A stretch of DNA of 13,064 bases, taken from contig JAEMSB010000065.1 of the NCBI GenBank assembly GCA_016463045.1, forward strand, positions 1 through 13,064, written 5' to 3'. The notes under the pieces were generated by a model. It saw nothing but the letters and a program-made list of their open reading frames with translations, had not been told where the DNA came from and did not search any database. The position numbers and the translations under genes are program-made. Positions within the stretch are counted from its first letter, which is position 1. Each line of letters begins with the position of its first letter. This document shows positions 1 to 5,732 of the stretch, one piece after another. This DNA comes from Niveispirillum sp. Its GTDB lineage: Bacteria; Pseudomonadota; Alphaproteobacteria; Azospirillales; Azospirillaceae.

Positions 1-66
1 GGAGAAGGGGGTGGGGGCGTGCCCCATCATCCATCTCACCGCCGCGATCATTCCGGAAATGCGCCC

Positions 67-217
67 ATCATCTTTCCATCATGTGTCAAAGATGGTCTGA
101 TCGATGTCAAATTATGTAATCTAAATCAGTGAATTAGGATAAATCGCAGGCTTTCGTCAGGCGATGATCGGCTTTCAATCAGCCAATGATCATCTTTCCA
201 TCATGGTCAGTTCGATG
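67..217. repeat. Imperfect direct repeat pair in the leader of the MarR unit
   Basis: The 17-mer ATCATCTTTCCATCATG occurs twice, at 67-83 and 189-205. Each copy is followed by ATGGTC-NNN-TCGATG, at 92-106 and 203-217. The two copies line up over about 30 bases if the first carries an 11-base insertion between its two halves. The start-to-start distance is 122 bases. A related CATCATCCATC lies near 26-36. The pair is upstream of a gene pair that includes a MarR-family regulator, so operator or duplicated-promoter function is possible; this is inferred, not shown. Confidence 0.75.
163..194. repeat. Interrupted inverted repeat (hairpin) overlapping the second direct-repeat copy
   Basis: GATGATC at 163-169 is the reverse complement of GATCATC at 188-194. 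Inside it GGCT (170-173) pairs with AGCC (181-184), leaving a 7-base loop and a 3-base AAT bulge on the right side. The right arm runs into the second copy of the direct repeat, so the two structures share bases. It could be a regulator binding site or a leader hairpin. No T-run follows, so it is not a standard terminator. Confidence 0.6.
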
Positions 218-300
218 CAGTCCGGCAATCTTTCCTCTGTCGCCGTCACGGATGCCCGAACAACCGGGCAAGGAACGGCACAGATCCGTTGGGGGAAAAG

Positions 301-546
301 ATGAAGGACGGAAAACTCCGCCTCAAGGCATGCATCAATATCGAATTCCATACTGAAAACTTCGTCGAGGCGGGCGAGCATCAAAAGCGGCTGATCGAGC
401 TGCTGGAAGAGGTCCAGCGCCATTATCCGGACAGTACGCTGGACCTGCGCGAACTGCGCAATCGCACCGCCGCCAATTCCGGGACCGCACCGCGTCCGCC
501 GGTTACCCGCACGGGCCGTCTGCGTCCCTATGCCAGCGTCGCCTGA
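301..546 (+). CDS. Hypothetical protein, 81 aa, upstream partner of a MarR regulator
   Basis: I do not recognise this family. The ATG at 301 is chosen because GGGGGA at 291-296 is well placed as a ribosome binding site; a TTG at 289 would add four residues. The N-terminus (KLRLKACINIEFHTENF) alternates hydrophobic and polar residues like a beta strand. It is followed by a charged amphipathic helix at about residues 20-42 (EHQKRLIELLEEVQRHYP) and then a proline/arginine-rich, probably disordered tail from about residue 58. No signal peptide or membrane segment is visible. The stop lies 15 bases before the MarR gene start, so the two are probably cotranscribed. A small DNA-binding accessory or a regulator partner is possible, but that is only context. 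Confidence 0.6.
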   Translation: MKDGKLRLKACINIEFHTENFVEAGEHQKRLIELLEEVQRHYPDSTLDLRELRNRTAANSGTAPRPPVTRTGRLRPYASVA

Positions 547-561
547 TAGGGGGATTGTGTC

Positions 562-918
562 ATGCAACGTTATCCCAGCACGGCGCTGGCCATTACGCAG
601 GCCCTGTTGAAGATCAATCCGCGCATGTCACTCCGCACGGCGGCAGCCCTGCTGACCATCTGCGAGAATGAAGGCATCAGCCAGGCGGAACTCTCCTATC
701 TGATGGGGGAGGCGCCCTGCGCCATCAGCCGGGCCATCGATGAGTTGTCGCGCGATGTGGAAGAGGGGCGGGGCGATGCCGCCGGCGCGCTGGTCGAGCG
801 TCGGGCCTGGACCCAGGATGCCCGTCTGCGCGTGGTGCAGCTGACGCCGCGTGGCCGTGCCATCCGTGACCTGCTGAACAGCCAGATCGAGGCGGCGCGC
901 CCCATCGTGGCCGCCTGA
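562..918 (+). CDS. MarR-family winged-helix transcriptional regulator
   Basis: This 118-aa protein reads as a MarR-type DNA-binding protein. Helices at about residues 22-36 (SLRTAAALLTICENE) are followed by a helix-turn-helix at about 38-65 (GISQAELSYLMGEAPCAISRAIDELS). A wing at about 77-96 (LVERRAWTQDARLRVVQLT) leads into the typical LTPRGRAIRDLL start of the C-terminal dimerisation helix. The wing has the arginine/aspartate pattern normal for the family. It is shorter than the usual 140-170 residues because the first dimerisation helices and the C-terminal helices are reduced. AGGGGGA at 548-554 serves as the ribosome binding site. It sits 15 bases after the 81-aa gene, and the repeats at 67-217 are candidate autoregulatory sites. 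The ligand and targets cannot be read from the sequence. Confidence 0.85.
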   Translation: MQRYPSTALAITQALLKINPRMSLRTAAALLTICENEGISQAELSYLMGEAPCAISRAIDELSRDVEEGRGDAAGALVERRAWTQDARLRVVQLTPRGRAIRDLLNSQIEAARPIVAA

Positions 919-1001
919 ATGGTATAGGTCATGTCCCACAATCGCCGGCGCCCATATCCGTGAGCTTGCGCGTGGGCTTGGGCTTACGCGGCACGAGCCG
1001 C

Positions 1002-1050
1002 ACGGCGGCAGTCACCGCCGTATCATCGGTCAACAATTTTAACCGGTGAT
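1002..1050. terminator. Two adjacent hairpins at the convergent MarR / 1052-gene junction
   Basis: The first is ACGGCGG (1002-1008) with CCGCCGT (1015-1021), a 7-bp stem with a 6-base loop. The second is ATCATCGGT (1022-1030) with ACCGGTGAT (1042-1050), a 9-bp stem with one G-T wobble; its 11-base loop contains TTTT. The second ends two bases before the stop codon of the minus-strand gene. Their place between converging genes suggests a termination or transcript-end function. Neither has a classical T-tract after the stem, so this call is tentative. Confidence 0.4.
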
Positions 1051-1051
1051 G

Positions 1052-1390
1052 TTACCGCAGGGCGGAGAGCCGGGCATAATCGGCGCGCAATTCGGCTAGA
1101 CGGCCAGCCGCCGCGTCGGGGTCCGTGTCGGCGATTTCCATCGCCTTCTGCACCGCCATTTGCAGGCGCTGATGCGCCTCATTCACCACCAGGGCGCGGC
1201 CAAAGGCGACATTCATGGCCGTCAGGCCGCCCTGCAGGGCATGGCACAGGCTTTCCGCCGACCGCCCCATCCGGTCCACCGCCGAGACAAGGTCCGGCAG
1301 TTCCGACGTCGCGGCGACCAGTTGATCTGCCAGCTTGATCGTGGTTGCCAGGGGTCGTGCCTGACCCGGGAATTGGATAATCTCGCCCAT
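1052..1390 (-). CDS. Hypothetical alpha-helical protein, 112 aa
   Basis: I do not recognise a named family. The protein opens with MGEIIQFPGQ; an M-x-E-I-I-Q-F-P opening is familiar from small uncharacterised alphaproteobacterial proteins. The rest (about residues 16-112) is nearly all predicted helix, with alanine/leucine heptad-like spacing (ADQLVAATSELPDLVSAVDR, then LQMAVQKAMEIA, then AAAGRLAELRADYARL). This suggests a helical bundle or coiled coil. No signal peptide, membrane segment or cysteine pair is seen. AGGGG lies seven bases before the ATG on the minus strand. It is transcribed away from the dehydrogenase gene and converges on the MarR gene. A function is not claimed. Confidence 0.75.
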   Translation of the reverse strand: MGEIIQFPGQARPLATTIKLADQLVAATSELPDLVSAVDRMGRSAESLCHALQGGLTAMNVAFGRALVVNEAHQRLQMAVQKAMEIADTDPDAAAGRLAELRADYARLSALR

Positions 1391-1688
1391 ACGCGGCCCC
1401 TGTTGCCGACCTTCGCGGGGCGTGTTTGCACCCGGTTCCCAAACGTGGCCCGGTCTGTGATTTCGGGCAAGCTATCCATTGGAACAGTTCGCGGCCTGAC
1501 GTTGCAAGGTTGCCCTTCACCGCGCGACAGGAAATTTTCCGAAAGGCCGCGTCCGCGTCCGTTTCGTGCAATCCGTCGCCTAACAACGAAATCGACCTTG
1601 GTGCGCTGCCATGCCTAGACTTTGGCCGTCAAAGCCGCCCGCAAAGAAAGGCGGCAGCAGCGATCCATCGGCCCGGAGGCCCCGCCCC
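1391..1688. other. Divergent intergenic region between the 112-aa gene and the dehydrogenase
   Basis: These 298 bases must hold promoters for both flanking genes. I see no convincing -35/-10 pair, riboswitch or RNA gene. GGAAC at 1480-1484 is followed by CGTT only 14 bases later, which is too short for the usual EcfG spacing of 16-17. A reading frame from an ATG at 1611 continues into the dehydrogenase, but it has no ribosome binding site and adds a proline/lysine-rich stretch absent from the family, so I treat 1611-1688 as leader. Confidence 0.5.
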
Positions 1689-2753
1689 ATGCTGTTCGAT
1701 TTCCCCGATTTCGATAATCACGAACTGGTTTTGTTCGGTCGCGACGAGGCCAGTGGTCTGGCCGCCATCATCGCCGTCCATTCAACGGCCCTGGGCCCCG
1801 CCTGTGGCGGTTGCCGCATGTGGCCCTATGCAAACGATACCGAGGCGATGCGCGACGCGCTGCGCCTGTCGCGGGGCATGAGCTACAAGAACGCCATGGC
1901 CGGTCTGCCGCTGGGCGGTGGCAAGTCTGTGATCATCGGCGACAGCCGCAAGGACAAGACAGACGAGCTGTTCCGCGCCTTTGGCCGCGTCATCGACAGT
2001 CTGGGCGGCAAGTATATCGCGGCGGAGGATGTGGGCATCACCGTCGCCGACGTCATGACCATGGGCCAGACCACGCGCCATGTCGCGGGCCTGTCCAAGG
2101 GGCATGACGCGTCGGGCGACCCGTCGCCCTTTACCGCCTATGGCGTCTATATGGGCATCAAGGCCGCCGTCCGCCACAAGCTGGCCACCGACAGCCTGAA
2201 GGGTGTGCGCGTCGCGGTGCAGGGCCTGGGCAATGTCGGCAGCCATCTGTGCCAGCGTCTGGCCGATGACGGTGCCATCCTGACGGTCACCGACATCCAT
2301 GCCGATGCCGTGCAGCGCGCCGTGGACAAGTTCGGGGCCATTGCCGTGGCACCGGACCGTATCCATGCCGCCGATGCCGATGTCTACGCGCCCTGTGCCC
2401 TGGGTGCCGTCATCAATCCGCGCAGCCTGCCCGAACTGAAGGCGAAGATTGTGGCCGGTGGTGCCAACAATCAGCTTGAAACCGACCCGATGGGTGAGGC
2501 GCTGCGCGCCGCCGGCATCCTGTACGCGCCCGATTATGTGATCAATGGCGGCGGCATCATCAATGTTTCCGCCGAAGTGACGCAGGATTATGACCGCGAT
2601 GCCGTGCTGCGTCAGGTGGAGCGCATTCCCGTGACGCTGACGGAGATTTTCCGCCGCGCCGACCGGGAGAACCGCCCAACCAGTGCTGTTGCCGACGAAA
2701 TGGCCCGCGAAATCCTGGCCGCCGGCAAGGGCGGGCAGAAGCAGGCGGCGTGA
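1689..2753 (+). CDS. Leucine dehydrogenase-type amino-acid dehydrogenase (Glu/Leu/Phe/Val dehydrogenase family)
   Basis: The 354-aa enzyme is expected to carry out NAD-dependent reversible oxidative deamination of branched-chain L-amino acids to 2-keto acids and ammonium in the cytosol. The N-terminal catalytic domain (about 1-135) has LGPACGGCRMW (35-45), the substrate lysine in SYKNAM (K67) and the catalytic lysine in LPLGGGKS (K79). The stretch IIGDSRKDKTDELFRAFGR is typical of leucine dehydrogenases. The Rossmann domain has GLGNVG (179-184) and an acidic residue, D202, at the end of the second strand, which fits NAD rather than NADP. NGGGIINVS (287-294) is also present. Length matches the family (340-365). 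GGAGG at 1675-1679 supports the ATG at 1689. Phenylalanine or valine specificity cannot be excluded from sequence alone. It converges on the spoVR end of the prkA operon. Confidence 0.92.
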   Translation: MLFDFPDFDNHELVLFGRDEASGLAAIIAVHSTALGPACGGCRMWPYANDTEAMRDALRLSRGMSYKNAMAGLPLGGGKSVIIGDSRKDKTDELFRAFGRVIDSLGGKYIAAEDVGITVADVMTMGQTTRHVAGLSKGHDASGDPSPFTAYGVYMGIKAAVRHKLATDSLKGVRVAVQGLGNVGSHLCQRLADDGAILTVTDIHADAVQRAVDKFGAIAVAPDRIHAADADVYAPCALGAVINPRSLPELKAKIVAGGANNQLETDPMGEALRAAGILYAPDYVINGGGIINVSAEVTQDYDRDAVLRQVERIPVTLTEIFRRADRENRPTSAVADEMAREILAAGKGGQKQAA

Positions 2754-2755
2754 AC

Positions 2756-2793
2756 ACGTAGCGCGGATTAGCGAAGCCTGATCCGCGCTACGT
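2756..2793. repeat. REP-like 13-bp inverted repeat spanning the spoVR stop codon
   Basis: ACGTAGCGCGGAT at 2756-2768 is the exact reverse complement of ATCCGCGCTACGT at 2781-2793, with a 12-base loop at 2769-2780. The stem starts three bases after the dehydrogenase stop, and the spoVR stop codon (2788-2790 on the minus strand) lies inside the right arm. A GTAG tetranucleotide sits at the foot of the stem on both strands, as in repetitive extragenic palindromes handled by RAYT transposases. There is no T-run on either side, so it is not a standard rho-independent terminator. It may still protect or end both converging transcripts. Whether it is repeated in the genome cannot be seen from one copy. 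Confidence 0.7.
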
Positions 2794-4341
2794 CCCCCCC
2801 AGCACCACGCGTGGCGTCACATTGATCCGGCGCATCGGGGTGCCGCCGGGTGTTTCCACCTCGTCCAGCACCACTTCATAACCCCAGAGATTGGCCAGGT
2901 GCTGCATGACGGCGCGGGCTTCCTCCTCCTCCAGCAGGATCTGGTTCATCACATGATGTTCCAGCATCAGCTTGCGGTCGCCGACCAGATCGACATCGAC
3001 AATCTGGATGTCGGCTTCGGCCCAGGCGATGTCGTATTGCCGGGCCAGCGCCTGACGTACGGCACGGTAACCGCGTTCATCATGGATGGCGGCCACCTTC
3101 ATTTCCGGGTCGCGCGCATCATCGGCCACATGGAATAGCCGGAATTTGCGGATCAGGGCCGGTGACAGGTACTGCAGGATAAAGCTTTCATCCCGGAAAT
3201 TGGCCCAGGCATCGCGCAGCGCGCCCATGGCGTCGCCGCGGCCCGCAAGGTCCGGGAACCAGTATCGGTCCTCCTGCGTGGGTTGCGTCGCGATCCGCTC
3301 GATATCCTGCATCATGGCAAAGCCCAGCGCGTAAGGATTGATGCCGCCATAGCGGCGGTCATCGAATTCCGGCTGGAACACCACATTGGTGTGGCTGTGC
3401 ATCGCCTCCATCCAGGCCCCGTCGGTCAGGCCGCCGCGTTCATGCAGGGTGGACAGGATGCGGTAATGGCAATAGGTGGCGCAGCCCTCATTCATCACCT
3501 TGGTCTGGCGCTGCGGATAGAAATATTGCGCCACATGCCGCACGATGCGCAGGATTTCTCGCTGCCAGCCCTGCAGGCGCGGGGCCTTTTTCTCCAGGAA
3601 ATAGAGGATATTCTCCTCTGGCAGTTCCAGCAGGGTACGGCGGCGGTCGCGGTCGGACAGGGGACTGTTGCTGCCCGCCTTGGTGGGCACGGTGCGCCAG
3701 AGGTCGTTGAAGGTCGCTTCGGCATGTTCCAGCCGCTCGCGCGCCCGTTTCTCCTCATTGCGCAGGTCGGGGCCGCGACGACGGGGATAGCGGTGGACGC
3801 CATGGTTCATCAGGGCGTGGGCGGCATCCAGCACCCGTTCCACATTGGCATGGCCGTACCGTTCCTCGCACTGGCTGATATAGGCCTTGGCGAAGGACAG
3901 ATAATCCAGGATGCCGTCGGCATCGGTCCATTGCTGGAACAGGTAATTGTTCTTGAAGAAATGGTTATGGCCGAAGGCGGCATGCGCGATCACCAGCGTC
4001 TGCATCGTCATGGTGTTTTCTTCCATGATGTAGCTGATGCAGGGGTTGGAATTGATCACGATCTCATAGGCCAGACCCCGCTGACCCTTGCGGTACATAG
4101 CCTCGTCGCGGGCGAAATGCTTGCCAAAGGACCAGTGCTTGTAGAAAAGCGGCATGCCGATGCTGGAATAGGCGTCCAGCATCTGTTCGGACGTGATCAC
4201 CTCGATCTGGTTGGTGTAGCAATCCAGGCCCATATTCCCCAACGCCACCTTCTCGATGGCGTCATAGACGCGGCGGACCTTGTCATAGTCCCAGTCGGCG
4301 CCGGTATAGAGCGGGGCGGTCTCAAAGGCGGTCAGGGTCAT
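2788..4341 (-). CDS. SpoVR/YcgB family protein
   Basis: This 517-aa protein is full length for the SpoVR family (about 500-520 aa) and begins with the typical W-x-(Y/F)-x-x-(V/I) region (DWDYDKVRRVYDAIEKVA). Hallmarks are INSNPCISYIMEENT (96-110), HAAFGHNHFFKNN (120-132) with several histidines, and KVMNEGCATYCHY (281-293). YGGINPYALGF (331-341) and DESFILQYLSPALIRKFRLF (384-403) follow. In E. coli YcgB the third motif, as I recall it, reads NEGWAT; here it is NEGCAT. Soluble, no signal peptide. SpoVR is linked to spore cortex formation in Bacillus, but most carriers do not sporulate and the biochemical role is unsettled. The ATG overlaps the yeaH stop as ATGA (4338-4341), so translation is probably coupled. 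A longer open frame upstream of 4341 lies inside yeaH and is rejected. The stop codon sits in a REP-like hairpin. Confidence 0.95.
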   Translation of the reverse strand: MTLTAFETAPLYTGADWDYDKVRRVYDAIEKVALGNMGLDCYTNQIEVITSEQMLDAYSSIGMPLFYKHWSFGKHFARDEAMYRKGQRGLAYEIVINSNPCISYIMEENTMTMQTLVIAHAAFGHNHFFKNNYLFQQWTDADGILDYLSFAKAYISQCEERYGHANVERVLDAAHALMNHGVHRYPRRRGPDLRNEEKRARERLEHAEATFNDLWRTVPTKAGSNSPLSDRDRRRTLLELPEENILYFLEKKAPRLQGWQREILRIVRHVAQYFYPQRQTKVMNEGCATYCHYRILSTLHERGGLTDGAWMEAMHSHTNVVFQPEFDDRRYGGINPYALGFAMMQDIERIATQPTQEDRYWFPDLAGRGDAMGALRDAWANFRDESFILQYLSPALIRKFRLFHVADDARDPEMKVAAIHDERGYRAVRQALARQYDIAWAEADIQIVDVDLVGDRKLMLEHHVMNQILLEEEEARAVMQHLANLWGYEVVLDEVETPGGTPMRRINVTPRVVLGGT

Positions 4342-5660
4342 GCACTCACCTCCGCCGGTTGCCCGGCCTTGTCCTTGGCGAACAACTCGCGAAAGACGGG
4401 GTAGATTTCCTTGCGTTCGGTCACGCGCCGCATGGCCAGCACGCTGCCGGCATTGATCTGCTTGTAGGTGCGCCACAGGTCGGTTTCGCGCGGACCGCCG
4501 CCATAGGGCAGGCCCGGCATCATGCCTTCCTGTCCGACCTCCAGATAGGCGTAATACTGACAGTCGGGCAGGATCGCGTCGGTCATCAACTGGGCCGTCT
4601 TGGTATTGTCCGACAGAGCGTTGTCGCCGTCGCTGGCCTGTGCCCCGTAGATGTTCCATTCACCGGGCGGATAGCGTTCCTTGATCACGCGCGCCATCTC
4701 CTCCAGCGCGGTCGACACCACCGTGCCGCCAGTCTCGGCACTGTAGAAGAAGGTCTCTTCATCCACCTCTGCGGCGCGGTGGGTGTGGCGGATGAAGACC
4801 ACGTCCACATGCTTGTACCGCCGCGACAAGAATAGGTAGAGCAGCATGTAGAAGCGCTTGGCCAAGTCCTTCATATGCTCCGTCATGCTGCCCGACACAT
4901 CCATCAGGCAGAACATCACCGCCTGCGCCGCCGGGCGCGGCGTGGCCGCGAAACGGTTGTAGCGGACATCGACCGGGTCGATATAGGGGATGCGCTGGGT
5001 CCGTTTCAGCGCCTCGGCCAGTTCTGCCCGCGCTTGGTCCAACCGCTCGCGGTCGCGCCCGCTGCGCTCCAGATCGTCAATCTCCTGGCGCAGGGCCTTG
5101 ATCTCGTCACCCGTGGGGCGGTGCAGCGCGATGCGGCGGGCCAGGCTGTTGCGCATGGTGCGCACCAGATTGAGATTGGCGGGTGAACCAGCCACCGAAT
5201 AGCCAGCGCGGTGCCAATCCATGGCGTCGGTCACGGCCAGCTTGCGCTTGGCCAGATCGGGCAGTTCCAGGTCTTCCAGGAACAGGTCGATGAATTCCTC
5301 CCGGCTCAGGACGAAACGGAATTCATCCTGGCCGTCGCCATCCTCCGATCCCTCATTGCCCCTGCCGGACCCGCCACCCTGCGGCGGGCGTTTGATCTTG
5401 TCGCCCGACATGAACTCCTTATTGCCGGGGACCACATAATCACGCTGCCCGCCGGTGGAAGACCGGCGCAGGGTCGGTTCGCGGATCCCGTCGGGGGAGA
5501 TGGAGATGTCGCCGCCCATATCGATATCGCGGATGCCGCGCTTGGCCGAGGCGTCGCGCACGGCCCGCATCACCTGTTCCTTGGCACGGCGCAGGAACCG
5601 CTGGCGGTTGGCCAGACTTTTACCCGAAGGATTGAGACGTCGGTCGACAATGGTGAACAA
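4338..5660 (-). CDS. YeaH/DUF444 von Willebrand-A domain protein
   Basis: The 440-aa protein matches YeaH from end to end. It has the basic N-terminus VDRRLNPSGKSLANRQRFLRR, a glycine-rich linker (95-110), QDEFRFVLSREEFIDLFLEDLELP, and a coiled-coil stretch (about 185-220). The C-terminal VWA-like domain (about 245-425) has a complete metal-ion-dependent adhesion site: D254-x-S256-x-S258 in MDVSGSM, T313 in ETGGTVVS, and D344 in ASDGDN. VWA proteins commonly partner AAA+ ATPases, and here the neighbour is PrkA. Cytosolic, no signal peptide. The start is a TTG at 5660; it is supported by agreement with family N-termini and by AAAGGA about ten bases upstream, and I see no in-frame ATG or GTG nearby. 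A 72-base gap with a hairpin separates it from prkA, and its stop overlaps the spoVR start by four bases. Confidence 0.95.
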   Translation of the reverse strand: MFTIVDRRLNPSGKSLANRQRFLRRAKEQVMRAVRDASAKRGIRDIDMGGDISISPDGIREPTLRRSSTGGQRDYVVPGNKEFMSGDKIKRPPQGGGSGRGNEGSEDGDGQDEFRFVLSREEFIDLFLEDLELPDLAKRKLAVTDAMDWHRAGYSVAGSPANLNLVRTMRNSLARRIALHRPTGDEIKALRQEIDDLERSGRDRERLDQARAELAEALKRTQRIPYIDPVDVRYNRFAATPRPAAQAVMFCLMDVSGSMTEHMKDLAKRFYMLLYLFLSRRYKHVDVVFIRHTHRAAEVDEETFFYSAETGGTVVSTALEEMARVIKERYPPGEWNIYGAQASDGDNALSDNTKTAQLMTDAILPDCQYYAYLEVGQEGMMPGLPYGGGPRETDLWRTYKQINAGSVLAMRRVTERKEIYPVFRELFAKDKAGQPAEVSA

Positions 5661-5696
5661 GGTTGCACCGTCCTTTCGATGGGGGCCGAACCCGTC

Positions 5697-5726
5697 GCCC
5701 CTCTCCTACCCTGGCGGGAGAGGGGC
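5697..5726. repeat. Intercistronic 10-bp hairpin between prkA and yeaH
   Basis: GCCCCTCTCC (5697-5706) and GGAGAGGGGC (5717-5726) form a perfect 10-bp stem with a 10-base loop. On the transcript it starts six bases after the prkA stop and lies about 36 bases before the yeaH TTG. There is no U-run, so it is more likely a processing, mRNA-stability or partial-attenuation element than a full terminator. Similar CCCTCTCC-x-GGAGAGGG hairpins are, in my recollection, dispersed repeats in many proteobacterial genomes. Uneven expression of PrkA compared with YeaH/SpoVR would be a natural consequence. Confidence 0.65.
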
Positions 5727-5732
5727 ACGCCA

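Noticed and set aside
1480..1502. EcfG-type general stress promoter (GGAAC...CGTT)
   Set aside because: The two elements are 14 bases apart instead of 16-17.
1611..1688. Upstream ATG adding 26 residues to the dehydrogenase
   Set aside because: No ribosome binding site, atypical Pro/Lys/Arg-rich composition; the ATG at 1689 has GGAGG and fits the family start.
3283..4404. Long plus-strand frame (373 codons) opposite spoVR
   Set aside because: It is the antisense shadow of a clear SpoVR gene; composition is His/Gly/Ile-rich as expected from reverse reading of GC-rich codons, with no family match.
4342..4659. N-terminal extension of SpoVR (open frame continuing to 4659)
   Set aside because: It lies wholly inside yeaH in another frame, has no resemblance to SpoVR N-termini, and the ATG at 4341 gives the family length with an ATGA overlap.
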